A DNA stretch of 64,000 nt from Erythrobacter sp. (GCA_019739335.1 CP073261.1:1912001-1976000); one strand, 5' to 3'. Positions 48,151-58,272 are shown, counted from the stretch's first letter. Notes: generated from the sequence alone by a model not told the origin. Made by a program: numbers and translations.

Positions 48151-48845
48151 GGCCGGCGACTAACGCGATAATCCGCCGTCACCGTGCCCGCCGCGGCGAG
48201 TTCTTTTTCGTGGCTCGCCTCGCGCCACTCCTCGGCAAGCGCTTCGGCTTCCCACTGCAGCATCGCCGGATGGGCAAGAATGTGCTCGACCCACGCCTGC
48301 CCCGCGCCGACATCCAGCCCATAGGTCCGCACCCGGAAGGCCACCGGGGCGAAGAAGGCGTCCATCGCGGTGAAGGCAGGGCCGGCAAGCCACGGGCCGC
48401 CAAAGCGGTCCAGCCCTTGCTGGAACAGTTCGCGCAGGCGCGCCACATCCCTCGCCAGCGCGGCATCGTGCGGGCCTTTTGCCACCCGCACGCCGACATT
48501 CATCGTGCACTGGTTCCTCAGCGCCGCAAACCCGCCGTGCATTTCCGCAGCCGCGCACATGGCGAAGCCGCGCGGTTCGCTTTCTTCCGGCCACACGCCG
48601 CCGTGCCGCTCCGCCAGATAGAGCACGATCCCGAGCGAATCCCACAAGGTGCGATCATGGTGAAGCAGCACCGGCACCTGCCCGGTGGGGGAGAAAGCGC
48701 GGAAGGCCTCGTAATTCACGGGCTGGGTAAATGGCTCCACCCGGTCGGTGAAAGCGATGCCCAGCGCCTTCATCAGCACCCACGGCCGCAGGGACCAGCT
48801 CGAATAGTTCCGGTTGGCGGTGATGAGGGTGTAGGCGGGGGTCAT
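48147..48845 (-). CDS. Glutathione S-transferase family protein
   Basis: 232 aa. N-terminal thioredoxin-like domain with NRNYSSWSLRPWVLMKALG, where a Ser/Arg set replaces Tyr/Cys of some classes, then NYEAFRAFSPTGQVPVLLH (cis-Pro) and LWDSLGIVLYLAERHG. C-terminal helical domain with FAALRNQCTMNVGVRV. Reduces or conjugates small electrophiles with glutathione; specific substrate unknown. ATG 48845 gives this N-terminus; the longer open frame upstream is unlikely. Followed by the methyltransferase in overlap. Confidence 0.88.
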   Translation of the reverse strand: MTPAYTLITANRNYSSWSLRPWVLMKALGIAFTDRVEPFTQPVNYEAFRAFSPTGQVPVLLHHDRTLWDSLGIVLYLAERHGGVWPEESEPRGFAMCAAAEMHGGFAALRNQCTMNVGVRVAKGPHDAALARDVARLRELFQQGLDRFGGPWLAGPAFTAMDAFFAPVAFRVRTYGLDVGAGQAWVEHILAHPAMLQWEAEALAEEWREASHEKELAAAGTVTADYRVSRRP

Positions 48846-48849
48846 GCCG

Positions 48850-49485
48850 TCAGTGCGTATAATGCGCGGTGGTCTTCGCCGCCACTTCTTCTGCGGTGAC
48901 GCCCGGCGCCAGCTCGACAAGCCGGAACGGGCTGGCATGGTCGGGGCGCTGGAACACCGCCAGATCGGTAATCACCATGTCCACCACATTGGTGCCGGTC
49001 AGCGGCAGGGTGCAGGCGGGAATGAACTTGGGGCTGCCATCCTTTGCATTGTGTTCCATCACCACGATGATCTTCTTCACCCCGGCAACCAGATCCATCG
49101 CCCCGCCCATGCCCTTGACCATCTTGCCGGGGATCATCCAGTTGGCGATATCGCCGTTCTCGGCAACTTCCATCGCGCCGAGCACGGTCAGGTCGATATG
49201 CCCGCCACGGATCATGGCGAAGCTGGCGGCGCTGTCGAAATAGGCGCTGTGCGCCAGTTCGCTGATGGTCTGCTTGCCGGCATTGATAAGGTCCGCGTCC
49301 ACCTCGTCCGGATAGGGGAAGGGGCCGATGCCGAGCATCCCGTTCTCGCTTTGCAGCGTCACCTGCATCCCGGCGGGAATGTGGTTCGCCACCAGCGTGG
49401 GAATGCCGATGCCGAGATTGACGTAAAAGCCGTCTTCCAGCTCCTGCGCCGCGCGGGCGGCCATTTCGTCACGGGTCCAGGGCAT
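48850..49485 (-). CDS. scoB: 3-oxoacid CoA-transferase subunit B
   Basis: 211 aa. Transfers CoA between succinyl-CoA and 3-oxoacids (ketone-body use) with the A subunit. Seen: [19 protein letters not shown], and the catalytic Glu in [18 protein letters not shown], then [21 protein letters not shown] and [25 protein letters not shown]. Intact. ATG 49485 gives the standard N-terminus. The partner subunit is 840 bp upstream, separated by the HAD-like lipoprotein gene. Confidence 0.93.
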   Translation of the reverse strand: MPWTRDEMAARAAQELEDGFYVNLGIGIPTLVANHIPAGMQVTLQSENGMLGIGPFPYPDEVDADLINAGKQTISELAHSAYFDSAASFAMIRGGHIDLTVLGAMEVAENGDIANWMIPGKMVKGMGGAMDLVAGVKKIIVVMEHNAKDGSPKFIPACTLPLTGTNVVDMVITDLAVFQRPDHASPFRLVELAPGVTAEEVAAKTTAHYTH

Positions 49486-49498
49486 GTGAGCAATTCCT

Positions 49499-50323
49499 TC
49501 AGTCGAGCGGATTGGGGATGAGAAACCAGCGGTCGTCCAGCATTGCTTCCAATGGCAGGGCGGCGGCGGGATCGCGCAGGTAGAGATAGAGATCATCGAA
49601 ATCGCGGCGGTCGTCCCCGGCAATGGCGAGCAGGCAATGGGTTTCCAGCAGCGCCCGCCGGCGGGCCTGCTTCAGTTCGCCGGGGTAACGCTGCACGAAC
49701 AGCGGATCGCGCCCCGTCGGATCGAGACCGGCTTCGAGCAGCCGCGCGCGTATCGTGCCCGCATCCTGCGGCTCGCGGTCAGTGATCCAGGCGATGGTGA
49801 GGCCCTGCCGCCGCAGGTCATCCAGCACCGTGACGAGTTCGGGATCGGGCGACAAATTGCCATCGAGCGGCATCGACTCCGCACCGGGATCGAGATCGAC
49901 CAGCAGCGCGGGGATCGCTTCCTCGCAAGCAACACGTGACGGGGTGAGTGAGGACGGGTTCAGGAGCAGGGCGGATTCGGGGAGAGCGGTATCCGGCAGC
50001 GGAGCGCCGTCCAGCCAGCCTGCCTGTAACAGTGCAGAAGCCTCGCGATGCAACTGCGCGTGCGGCCCTGCGGTGGGAATGCGGGAGGGCGGCGCAGGAA
50101 GCTCGCTTATGTCGAGCAGCGTATACTCAGCGAACTCCGTCACGTCGATGGTTTCGGGCGCGATTGCGGTTCCTTCCGCAATTGCTTGTCGGGTGCGTTC
50201 GCCGCTTACCGCGTTGCGCACGATCGCTCCCCCACCCGCAAGGATCGGCACGACCGCAAGCGCGACGCAACCCTGCAGCGCCAGACTGCCTGCGAACAGG
50301 AGTAGGAGCGAACCGCGCCTCAA
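49499..50323 (-). CDS. HAD-like (acid phosphatase type) lipoprotein between CoA-transferase subunit genes
   Basis: 274 aa from TTG 50323. A signal sequence ending LALQGC gives a lipobox. The C-terminal half has HAD-like features: [16 protein letters not shown] (motif I region, DLD), [13 protein letters not shown] (motif II region, T), [16 protein letters not shown] (motif III/IV region, GDD). It resembles the lipoprotein e(P4)/class B acid phosphatase group, but the second Asp pattern is altered so activity is uncertain. It sits between the genes for the two CoA-transferase subunits (4 bp after A, 14 bp before B). Confidence 0.7.
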   Translation of the reverse strand: MRRGSLLLLFAGSLALQGCVALAVVPILAGGGAIVRNAVSGERTRQAIAEGTAIAPETIDVTEFAEYTLLDISELPAPPSRIPTAGPHAQLHREASALLQAGWLDGAPLPDTALPESALLLNPSSLTPSRVACEEAIPALLVDLDPGAESMPLDGNLSPDPELVTVLDDLRRQGLTIAWITDREPQDAGTIRARLLEAGLDPTGRDPLFVQRYPGELKQARRRALLETHCLLAIAGDDRRDFDDLYLYLRDPAAALPLEAMLDDRWFLIPNPLD

Positions 50324-50326
50324 GGC

Positions 50327-51049
50327 TTACGCCACCGCACGCTCGCGCGTGGTCACGAATTCGATTTTCTTGTCATAGGGCGCGCCGACGATCATCCGCT
50401 GCACATAGACGCCGGGCAAGTGGATCGAGTCCGGATCGAGCGCACCTGCGGGGACCACTTCCTCCACCTCGACCACGCAAACCTTGCCGCAGGTGGCGGC
50501 GGGCTGGTTGAAATTGCGCGCCGTCTTGCGGAACACCAGGTTGCCGGTCTCGTCCGCCTTCCATGCCTTGACGATCGACAGGTCGGCAAAAATGCCGCGT
50601 TCGAGGATGTAGGTTTCCATCACGCCGTCGCGATTGGGGAAGTCCTTGTGCTCCTTCCCTCCACCCACTTGCGTGCCGACGCCGGTCTTGGTGTAGAAGC
50701 CGGGAATCCCCGCGCCACCCGCGCGCATCCGTTCGGCCAGCGTGCCCTGCGGGCAGAATTCCACTTCCAGTTCGCCCGCCAGAAATTGCCGTTCGAACTC
50801 CTTGTTCTCACCGACGTAACTGGAGATCATCTTGCTTACCTGCTTGGTGCGCAGCAGCTTGCCGATGCCTTCGTTGTCGATCCCGGCATTGTTGCTGGCA
50901 AAGGTAAGGTTGCTCACTCCGCTCGCCTGGATCGCATCGAGCAGCCGTTCGGGAATGCCGCACAGGCCGAACCCGCCGGCCGCGATCGTCATGCCGCTGT
51001 GCAGCACGCCTTCGAGCGCGGCTTCGGCGGAAGGGTAGAGCTTTTTCAT
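50327..51049 (-). CDS. scoA: 3-oxoacid CoA-transferase subunit A
   Basis: 240 aa. CoA-binding half of the transferase. Seen: SGMTIAAGGFGLCGIPERLLDAI (about 18-40), LTFASNNAGIDNEGIG, GGAGIPGFYTKTGVGTQV and NLVFRKTARNFNQPAATCGK. Together with the downstream B subunit it forms an alpha2beta2 enzyme that moves CoA from succinyl-CoA to acetoacetate. Intact. Promoter must be in 51050-51130. Confidence 0.93.
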   Translation of the reverse strand: MKKLYPSAEAALEGVLHSGMTIAAGGFGLCGIPERLLDAIQASGVSNLTFASNNAGIDNEGIGKLLRTKQVSKMISSYVGENKEFERQFLAGELEVEFCPQGTLAERMRAGGAGIPGFYTKTGVGTQVGGGKEHKDFPNRDGVMETYILERGIFADLSIVKAWKADETGNLVFRKTARNFNQPAATCGKVCVVEVEEVVPAGALDPDSIHLPGVYVQRMIVGAPYDKKIEFVTTRERAVA

Positions 51050-51228
51050 CGGCGGTCCTCTGACAGGTTCTGGATGTCTTGCTGCAACTAGAAGCAGTGC
51101 CGGGGATTGTCACCCCGCATGGCGAAATGCTGCACTGCGTCATGATTCGCTGCAAAGAGCCTTATAGCTCGCTTGAATGCGAAGGTGAATCAACTTTCAA
51201 GTCTCGAGATAATTATGTAATTACAATA

Positions 51229-51376
51229 CGAAAAGCGTTAGTTGCAGCAAACGCAACAAAGCGTGACCTTTTCGCACTTGCGGAATATCCGAGTCTCCAG
51301 CATATCTCTCCCTGCCTTTCAGGCATCCTCTCCCAAAACTTCCAGGGCCCGGTCGGCAACGACCGGGCCCTTTTTT
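51229..51376 (+). ncRNA. Candidate small RNA or 5' leader upstream of cdc48
   Basis: This lies in the longest gene-free stretch of the window (51050-51487). Nested inverted repeats are seen: outer CGAAAAG (51229-51235) with CTTTTCG (51268-51274), inner GTTGC-AGCAAAC-GCAAC (51241-51257). A TACAAT box precedes at 51222. It ends at a perfect 11-bp terminator (51345-51376), and the plus strand has no gene upstream for it to terminate. Either an independent ~145-nt sRNA or an attenuated cdc48 leader. No known RNA family was recognised. Confidence 0.5.
51345..51376 (+). terminator. Strong intrinsic terminator
   Basis: Perfect 11-bp stem GGGCCCGGTCG / CGACCGGGCCC with GCAA loop, then TTTTTT. Oriented for the plus strand; no T run on the minus strand. 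Confidence 0.9.
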
Positions 51377-51487
51377 CTTTGCCGTGTTCACGACACTTCG
51401 GCACCATCGCTGCGCAGGTCGGTTTGCATTGTGCGGGGCGCGTACCTAGTTCCTCGCTCACGAAGCTACGAGAGGACGGCGCAGCCC

Positions 51488-53794
51488 ATGGCTGAAGATA
51501 ACGCAGGCAAGCTGGAAGCGGGTACCACACGGTTGCAGGTCGCGGCAGCGCGGCAGGAGGAATCCGGGCGCGGGGTGGTGCGGATGCCGCGCAGCGCGTT
51601 CCAGGCGCTGGGCATAACCGAAGGTGATGCGGTCGAAATCGAAGGCAAGCGCGCCACTGTGGCGCTGGCGCTGCCCGCCTATGACGAGGACGAGGCGCTC
51701 GCGGTGATCCGGCTGGACGGCTTGCAGCGAGGCAATGCGCAGACTTCCTCCGGCGAACACGTGCTGGTCCGCCGCGCCGAGACCAAGCCCGCCACCCGCG
51801 TCGTCTTCGCCCCCGCCGGGCGAGACATGCGGCTACAGGGGCCGACCGAGGCGCTCAAGCGGGTGTTCTTCAAGAAGCCGCTCACCGCTGGCGACCTGGT
51901 TGCTACCCACGGCCAGCAGCCGGTTCAGAACGTGCCGCCCGAAGTGCGTCGGATGTTCAACGCCCCTGCCTATGCGCTGACGCAGATCCGCCTGCAGGTG
52001 GTCTCAACCAGTCCCAAGGGCATCGTCCATATCGATGAGAATACCGAAGTCGAGCTGCGCGCCGAGTTCGAGGAGCCGCGCGATGCGCGCGGGATGATCA
52101 ATTACGACGATGTCGGCGGGATGCAGGATACCATCAAGCAACTGCGCGAGATGGTGGAACTGCCGCTGCGCTACCCCGAACTGTTCACCCGGCTCGGCGT
52201 CGATCCGCCCAAGGGCGTGCTGCTGCACGGCCCGCCGGGCACCGGCAAGACCCGGCTGGCGCAGGCCGTGGCGAACGAATCGGATGCCGAATTCTTCACC
52301 ATCAACGGCCCGGAAATCATGGGCTCTGCCTATGGCGAGAGCGAAAAGCGCCTGCGCGAAGTGTTCGAGGAAGCCGAGCGCAGCCAGCCTGCGATCGTTT
52401 TCATCGACGAGATCGATTCGATCGCTCCCAAGCGCCAAAACGTGCAGGGCGAAGCGGAAAAGCGGCTTGTTGCTCAGCTCCTGACATTGATGGACGGGCT
52501 GCAGTCGCGCGCGAACCTGGTGGTGATTGCCGCCACCAACCGCCCCGATGCCATCGACGAGGCGCTGCGCCGTCCCGGTCGCTTTGATCGCGAAATCGTG
52601 ATCGGGGTGCCCGATGAAAGCGGGCGTCGGGAAATCCTGGCGATCCATACCCGCGGGATGCCGCTCGGCGAGGGGGTGGACCTCGCGGAGATGGCGCGCT
52701 CCACGCACGGGTTCGTTGGTGCGGACCTTGCCGCGCTTACCCGTGAGGCAGCCATAGAGGCGGTACGGCGGATTATGCCGCAGCTTGACCTCGACGCCCG
52801 CGAAGTGCCTGCCGAGGTGCTTGAAGATCTGCGCGTCGAAAAGGAAGACTTCCGCGCGGCCCTCAAGCGTGTGCAGCCGAGCGCCATGCGCGAAGTGATG
52901 GTGCAGGCACCCAAGGTCGGCTGGGAAGACCTTGGCGGACTGGACGAGGCAATCGCCAAGCTCAAGGAAGGGGTCGAGTTGCCTCTCAAAAACCCGCAGG
53001 CGTTCGAGCGGCTGGGTATCCGCCCGGCCAAGGGCTTTTTGCTATATGGCCCGCCCGGCACCGGCAAGACGCTGCTGGCCAAGGCGGTAGCCAAAGAGGC
53101 GGAAGCCAATTTCATCTCGATGAAAAGTTCCGACCTGCTGAGCAAATGGTATGGTGAGAGCGAGCAGCAGATCGCCCGGATGTTTGCCCGTGCCCGCGCG
53201 GTGGCCCCTTGTGTGATCTTTATCGACGAAATCGATTCGCTGGTACCTGCGCGTGGGTCAGGGGCAGGGGAGCCGCAGGTCACGGCGCGCGTGGTCAACA
53301 CCATCCTAGCCGAAATGGACGGCATGGAGGAAATGTCCTCCATCGTGGTGATCGGCGCGACCAACCGGCCCACGCTGGTCGATCCCGCGCTGCTGCGGCC
53401 CGGTCGGTTCGATGAACTGGTCTATGTCGGCCCGCCGGACGCAAAGGGTCGCGAGCATATCCTGAAGATCCACACCGCCAACATGCCGATGGCCAAGGAT
53501 GTCGACCTGCCCGCGATTGCCGCCAAGGCCGAACGCTTCACCGGCGCGGACCTGGAGGATGTCGTGCGGCGTGCGGGTCTCAACGCCATTCGTAATGCGA
53601 AGGGCGCGCCCAAAACTGTGAGCAAGGCGGATTTCGAAGCCGCGCTGGAAGACAGCCGCGCCACTGTCACGCCGCAGATGGAAGAAGAGTACAAGAAGAT
53701 GAAGGGGGAGCTGAAGCGTCGCGCGATGGAAGTACGCCCGATCGGGTTCATTACCGAAGGCATGGTCTCCAGCACGCGCGAGCAGAAGCATTAG
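51488..53794 (+). CDS. Cdc48/p97/VAT-type double AAA+ ATPase
   Basis: 768 aa. N-terminal Cdc48-N beta-barrel pair (about 12-170: [27 protein letters not shown]...), then two AAA+ modules. D1: [14 protein letters not shown] and [13 protein letters not shown]2: [14 protein letters not shown] and [12 protein letters not shown], with the second region of homology ATNRP. It unfolds or extracts protein substrates; in archaea it feeds the proteasome, which is unlikely here. ATG 51488 lies 111 bp after the sRNA terminator; the open frame extends upstream but the beginning at MAEDN fits known homologues. Stands alone on its strand. Confidence 0.93.
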   Translation: MAEDNAGKLEAGTTRLQVAAARQEESGRGVVRMPRSAFQALGITEGDAVEIEGKRATVALALPAYDEDEALAVIRLDGLQRGNAQTSSGEHVLVRRAETKPATRVVFAPAGRDMRLQGPTEALKRVFFKKPLTAGDLVATHGQQPVQNVPPEVRRMFNAPAYALTQIRLQVVSTSPKGIVHIDENTEVELRAEFEEPRDARGMINYDDVGGMQDTIKQLREMVELPLRYPELFTRLGVDPPKGVLLHGPPGTGKTRLAQAVANESDAEFFTINGPEIMGSAYGESEKRLREVFEEAERSQPAIVFIDEIDSIAPKRQNVQGEAEKRLVAQLLTLMDGLQSRANLVVIAATNRPDAIDEALRRPGRFDREIVIGVPDESGRREILAIHTRGMPLGEGVDLAEMARSTHGFVGADLAALTREAAIEAVRRIMPQLDLDAREVPAEVLEDLRVEKEDFRAALKRVQPSAMREVMVQAPKVGWEDLGGLDEAIAKLKEGVELPLKNPQAFERLGIRPAKGFLLYGPPGTGKTLLAKAVAKEAEANFISMKSSDLLSKWYGESEQQIARMFARARAVAPCVIFIDEIDSLVPARGSGAGEPQVTARVVNTILAEMDGMEEMSSIVVIGATNRPTLVDPALLRPGRFDELVYVGPPDAKGREHILKIHTANMPMAKDVDLPAIAAKAERFTGADLEDVVRRAGLNAIRNAKGAPKTVSKADFEAALEDSRATVTPQMEEEYKKMKGELKRRAMEVRPIGFITEGMVSSTREQKH

Positions 53795-53815
53795 CGGTAG
53801 CTTCGAGGCCCCCGG

Positions 53816-54919
53816 TCAGGCGGACGGTTCGACCGGCACCATTTCCACCCCGCCGGCATCGGGCGCATCGACCCGCTGGCGGGCAATTGCAGTCGGCTGG
53901 TTGGTGCGGATCCAGGCCAGCATGGCTTCGCGCATGTCACAGCGCAGATCGAAGGCATTGCCCGAATTTGCCGCGCTCATCAGCAGTCGCACTTCGATCG
54001 AGCTTTGCGAGGTTTCGGTCACCTGCAGGGCCTTGCTCCGCCCGTCCCACAGCGGATGGCCTTCGACGATCTCGAAGAAGGCCGCGCGGATCGGCTCGAT
54101 TTCGGCCAGCGGATCGAGGTGAAGGAACACCGTGCCGATGAGTTGCGATCCGTGGCGCGTCCAGTTCTGGAATATTTCCTCCAGAAAAAAGTTCGATGGA
54201 ACGATCAGCCGCCGCTCGTCCCACAGCCTCATTACCACATAGGTAGTGCGGATATCCTCGATCCGGCCCCATTCGCCGTTGACGATGACGACGTCGTCGA
54301 TCCGGATCGGCTCGGTCAGTGCCATTTGCAGGCCTGAAATCAGCGATTTCAAGGCCGGTTGCGCCGCGGCACCCACTGCCAGCCCGGCCAGCCCCGCCGA
54401 AGCCATCAGCGTCACGCCGACATCGCGCACTCCCGGAATGGAGAGCAGCATCAGGCCCACGGTGAGGAAAATGATCAGGAAAGCGGCGATACGGCTGAAG
54501 ATCGCCAGTCGCGTGCGCCTGCGTCGGGCCTGAAGGTTGTCGGCCACGGTAATGTCGGCCTTCAGCACCGCAGATTCGACCAGCGCCTTCATGATGGCAA
54601 GCGCCATCCAGCCGACCAGCGCGGGCATCACGAAGCCCGCCACCTTCTGCCAGATCTCGTCCACCATTGCGGTTTCGCGTGCGGCAAGCACAATGCCCAG
54701 CGCAACCATCGCCCAGCGCGCGGGCCGCTTCACATGGGCGACAACGATATTGTCCGATTCGCTCTCGCTGGACCGGGTTATCCGTTCGAGAATCTTGAAC
54801 GCGATGCGGTGTGCGAGCAGCGCGACGGCCACGCCCAACGCCGCCAACCCGAGGGCAAAAGCGACATCGGGCACCCATGCGGGCGTGCCTTCGAACAGGT
54901 TATCCAACTGATCCCTCAA
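53816..54919 (-). CDS. MscS-family mechanosensitive ion channel
   Basis: 367 aa from TTG 54919, which overlaps the polA stop (TTGA). About four transmembrane helices, then the MscS pore region MASAGLAGLAVGAAAQPALKSLISGLQMALTEPIRIDDVV and beta domain VIVNGEWGRIEDIRTTYVVMRLWDERRLIVPSNFF. Opens on osmotic downshift. The C-terminal region has a VETVR-like cytoplasmic fold. It differs from the other MscS gene in the window (34351-35742) by lacking a BON domain. Confidence 0.88.
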   Translation of the reverse strand: MRDQLDNLFEGTPAWVPDVAFALGLAALGVAVALLAHRIAFKILERITRSSESESDNIVVAHVKRPARWAMVALGIVLAARETAMVDEIWQKVAGFVMPALVGWMALAIMKALVESAVLKADITVADNLQARRRRTRLAIFSRIAAFLIIFLTVGLMLLSIPGVRDVGVTLMASAGLAGLAVGAAAQPALKSLISGLQMALTEPIRIDDVVIVNGEWGRIEDIRTTYVVMRLWDERRLIVPSNFFLEEIFQNWTRHGSQLIGTVFLHLDPLAEIEPIRAAFFEIVEGHPLWDGRSKALQVTETSQSSIEVRLLMSAANSGNAFDLRCDMREAMLAWIRTNQPTAIARQRVDAPDAGGVEMVPVEPSA

Positions 54920-57780
54920 TGTGCCGCATCCCAGCTGGAGCCGGTGCCGATCTCGATCCCAAGCGGCACGTCGAGTTTCACCGAAGGCAGCGCCGCCTCG
55001 GCCATCACCCGCTCGATCACCGGACTTGCCGCGGCCACATCCCCTTCGGGGCATTCGAACACCAGTTCGTCGTGTACCTGCAACAGCATCCGCACTTGTG
55101 GAAGGCCCGCGTCCGCCAAAGCCGGGAGCATCCGCACCATCGCGCGCTTGATGATATCCGCGCTGGTGCCCTGGATCGGGGCGTTAATCGCCGCGCGCTC
55201 ACTGCCCTGCCGTTCGGCCTGGTTTTTCGAGGCGATACGCGGGAACCACGTCTTGCGACCGAACAGCGTTTCGGAATAGCCGCGTTCGCGCACCCCTTCC
55301 AGCGTGCTGACGATGTATTTCTGGATGCCGGGGAAGCGCTGGAAATAGGTGTCGATCATCGCCTGCGCTTCTTCTGCGCTCACCCCAAGACGGCCCGCCA
55401 GCCCCCAGCGCGAAATGCCGTAGAGGATGGCGAAGTTGATCGTCTTGGCAGCAGCGCGCGTATCGCGGGTGACTTCGCCGTACATTTCGCGAGCGGTGCG
55501 GGCGTGGATGTCTTCGCCATCGGCGAAGGCCTGCTTGAGCGTATCGACATCGGCCATGTGCGCCGCCAGCCGCAGTTCGATCTGGCTGTAGTCGGCGGCG
55601 AGCAGCACGTTGCCTTCCTCCGGCACGAAGGCCTTGCGGATCTGCCGCCCGATTTCGGTGCGGATGGGGATGTTCTGCAGGTTGGGATCGGTGGAGGAGA
55701 GCCGCCCGGTCTGCGCGCCGCACAGGCTGTAGCTGGTGTGGACGCGCCCGGTACGCGGATTGATCGCCGCCTGCAATGCGTCGGTATAGGTGCTCTTGAG
55801 CTTGGAAAGCTGCCGGTATTCGAGCACCTTGCCGGGCATCGGCGCGCCTTCGGCCGCGAGCCTTTCGAGCACGCTCTGGTCGGTCGAATATTGCCCGGTC
55901 TTGCCTTTCTTGCCGCCCTTGTAGCCGAGCTTTTCGAACAGCACTTCGCCCAGCTGCTTGGGGCTGCCGATGGTGAATTCCTGCCCCGCCAGCGCGTGGA
56001 CTTCCTTCTCCAGCCGCCCGATTTCGATGGAAAAGACTTCGGACAATCGCGCCAGCTCGTTCCGGTCGACCTTGATACCCTCGCGCTCCATTGCCGCCAC
56101 CACCGCGATCAGCGGACGATCGACGCGCTGGTAGATGCGCGTCGCGCCTTCCTCGGGCAGGCGGCGCGAGAGGTGCGCGTGCAGCCGCCAGGTAACGTCG
56201 GCATCCTCGGCGGCATATTGCGTTGCCTTGTCGAGCGGCACTTCGCCGAACGGGATCTGCTTCTTGCCGCTGCCGCAGATGTCCTTGAAAGTCAGCGTGG
56301 TATGGCCGAGATGGCGCTCGGAAAGCTCGTCCATTCCGTGTCCTCCGCCGATGCCGTCCTCGCTGCGCCCGGCGTCGAGATCGAAGCTCATGATCATCGT
56401 GTCGTCGACCGGACCGACAGTGATGCCGTGGCGGGCGAGCACGTTGATGTCGTACTTGATGTTCTGCCCGACCTTGAGCACCGCCTCGCTCTCGAGCAGC
56501 GGCTTGAGCAGGGCGAGGGCGGTTTCGCGGGCGACCTGCTTCGGTTTCTCGGAGAACATGTCGCTGCCGCCGTGCCTGAAGGGAATGTAGCAGGCATCGT
56601 TGGGGCCGAGTGCCATGCTGATGCCGACCAGATCGGCTGCCATGGCATCGAGCGCCGAGGTCTCGGTATCCACCGCCACCAGATGCGCCGCCTGTGCGCG
56701 GGCGATCCATGCCTCCAGCCGCTCCATCGACTGCACGCACTCGTACGCGGAACGATCCACTGCGGGCATTTCGGGCAGGGGCTGAATGTTGCCCCGCACC
56801 GAGGCGGGAGCGCCCGCCATATCGGCTTTCGCCGGATTGAGATTGGTCTTGCGGTCAGGGCTGCCCCGGCCTGCATCGAGTCGCTTCAGCAACGAGGTAA
56901 AGCCGTGGGTCGACAGGAATTCGGCGAGCGGCTCCGGCGGAATGCCTGACAGCTTCATGTCTTCCAGCGCGAAGGGCATTTCGCAATCGCCCTTGAGCTG
57001 CACCAGCACCCGGCTGAGCTCGGCCATTTCCCGCCCTTCGATAAGGCGATCCTTGAGCTTGCTGGGCTTCATCGACGGCGCAGCATCGAGCGCGGCGGTG
57101 AGCGAGCCGTTCTCTGCGATCAGTTTCGATGCCGTCTTCGGCCCGATACCGTAGATGCCGGGGATGTTGTCTACACTGTCCCCCATCAGCGCCAGCACGT
57201 CGCCCAGCAATTCGGGCGGAACGCCGAACTTCTCGATCACTTCGTCGCGCCCGATCCGGGCGTCCTTCACCGTGTCGAGCATGTCGATGCAGCCGCCTTC
57301 GGTGACACCGGGTTCGAGATCCTCCTGCGCGCAAACGCCGATCAGCTGCATCAGGTCCTTGTCGGAGGAAACGATCGTCACGTCCCAGCCCTTGCGGGTG
57401 GCGGCGAGGGCATAGGTGGCGATCAGGTCGTCCGCCTCGAACCCCTGCTCCTCGATGCAGGGCAGGCTGAACGCGCGGGTGGCATCGCGGATCAGCGGGA
57501 ATTGCGGTACCAGGTCTTCGGGCGGATCGGGGCGGTGGGCCTTGTACTGGTCGTATAGATCGTTGCGGAAAGAATGGCTCGACTTGTCGAGAATCACCGC
57601 CAGATGCGTCGGGCCGTCGGCATCGTCGAGATCCTGGGCCAGCTTCCACAGCATGGTGGTATAGCCGTACACTGCACCCACCGGCGTCCCCTGCGGATTG
57701 GTGAGCGGCGGCAGGCGGTGGTAGGCGCGGAAGATATAGGCCGAACCATCGACCAGGTAGAGATGCTGTTTCTCGGACAT
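54916..57780 (-). CDS. polA: DNA polymerase I
   Basis: 954 aa. Three domains in order: 5'-3' exonuclease (LYLVDGSAYIFRAYH at the N-terminus, TYALAATRKGWDVTIVSSDKDLMQL), 3'-5' proofreading exonuclease with intact motifs (VDTETSALDA, NIKYDINVLARHG, YAAEDADVTW), and the polymerase with motif A ADYSQIELRLAAH, motif B RAAAKTINFAILYGIS and motif C QVHDELVFECP. Complete and full-length. Followed on the same strand by the mechanosensitive channel with a 4-nt overlap. Confidence 0.98.
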   Translation of the reverse strand: MSEKQHLYLVDGSAYIFRAYHRLPPLTNPQGTPVGAVYGYTTMLWKLAQDLDDADGPTHLAVILDKSSHSFRNDLYDQYKAHRPDPPEDLVPQFPLIRDATRAFSLPCIEEQGFEADDLIATYALAATRKGWDVTIVSSDKDLMQLIGVCAQEDLEPGVTEGGCIDMLDTVKDARIGRDEVIEKFGVPPELLGDVLALMGDSVDNIPGIYGIGPKTASKLIAENGSLTAALDAAPSMKPSKLKDRLIEGREMAELSRVLVQLKGDCEMPFALEDMKLSGIPPEPLAEFLSTHGFTSLLKRLDAGRGSPDRKTNLNPAKADMAGAPASVRGNIQPLPEMPAVDRSAYECVQSMERLEAWIARAQAAHLVAVDTETSALDAMAADLVGISMALGPNDACYIPFRHGGSDMFSEKPKQVARETALALLKPLLESEAVLKVGQNIKYDINVLARHGITVGPVDDTMIMSFDLDAGRSEDGIGGGHGMDELSERHLGHTTLTFKDICGSGKKQIPFGEVPLDKATQYAAEDADVTWRLHAHLSRRLPEEGATRIYQRVDRPLIAVVAAMEREGIKVDRNELARLSEVFSIEIGRLEKEVHALAGQEFTIGSPKQLGEVLFEKLGYKGGKKGKTGQYSTDQSVLERLAAEGAPMPGKVLEYRQLSKLKSTYTDALQAAINPRTGRVHTSYSLCGAQTGRLSSTDPNLQNIPIRTEIGRQIRKAFVPEEGNVLLAADYSQIELRLAAHMADVDTLKQAFADGEDIHARTAREMYGEVTRDTRAAAKTINFAILYGISRWGLAGRLGVSAEEAQAMIDTYFQRFPGIQKYIVSTLEGVRERGYSETLFGRKTWFPRIASKNQAERQGSERAAINAPIQGTSADIIKRAMVRMLPALADAGLPQVRMLLQVHDELVFECPEGDVAAASPVIERVMAEAALPSVKLDVPLGIEIGTGSSWDAAH

Positions 57781-58005
57781 GGCCGCCTGCTAGCACGGCA
57801 AAAGGGGCGGGTCAGCCGGTAAGTGCTGCCCCATTTCGGCCCGCCTCTCGCCACATTTCCGGACTTATCGACAATCTTTCGCCCCATTGTCGCCACATTT
57901 CTCTTGCGCCGCCCCGATTGTGGCCTTATTTGGGCAGTCGAGCCGGTCACACGGTCGGCTCTGGGGCCGGATTTTCCGCCTCAGTGTTTTGAAAGGTTTT
58001 TTCCT

Positions 58006-58272
58006 ATGCGTAAGATCATTCTCGCCGCTGCCGTTGCTGGCGCTGCTCTCTCGCTCTCGGCTTGCTCGGAAGGCACCGAAGAAGCCACCACCGACGCCGT
58101 CGAAGGCGCTGCTGCTGACACCGAAGCCAATGCCGAAGCGATGGCCGCCGAAGGCGAAGCCATGGTTGACGAAGCTGGTGCCGAAATGGAAGCTGCTGGC
58201 GACGAAGTTGCTGCTGAAGTCGACGCCGCGACCGAAGAAGCTGAAGCCGAAGTTGAAGCTGCTGCCGAGTAA
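58006..58272 (+). CDS. Small Ala/Glu-rich lipoprotein
   Basis: 88 aa. Signal sequence with lipobox ending LSLSAC; Cys should be acylated. The rest is a low-complexity Ala/Glu/Asp helix (AEANAEAMAAEGEAMVDEAG...), likely one long amphipathic or coiled helix. Resembles the abundant small alanine-rich lipoproteins of Sphingomonadales, with no defined function. Followed by a strong terminator, suggesting high expression. A direct repeat CGCCACATTTC occurs twice upstream (57849, 57891). Confidence 0.8.
   Translation: MRKIILAAAVAGAALSLSACSEGTEEATTDAVEGAAADTEANAEAMAAEGEAMVDEAGAEMEAAGDEVAAEVDAATEEAEAEVEAAAE

Noticed and set aside
51345..51376. Terminator of the CoA-transferase operon
   Set aside because: That operon runs on the minus strand starting at 51049 and heads away; the T run is only on the plus strand.
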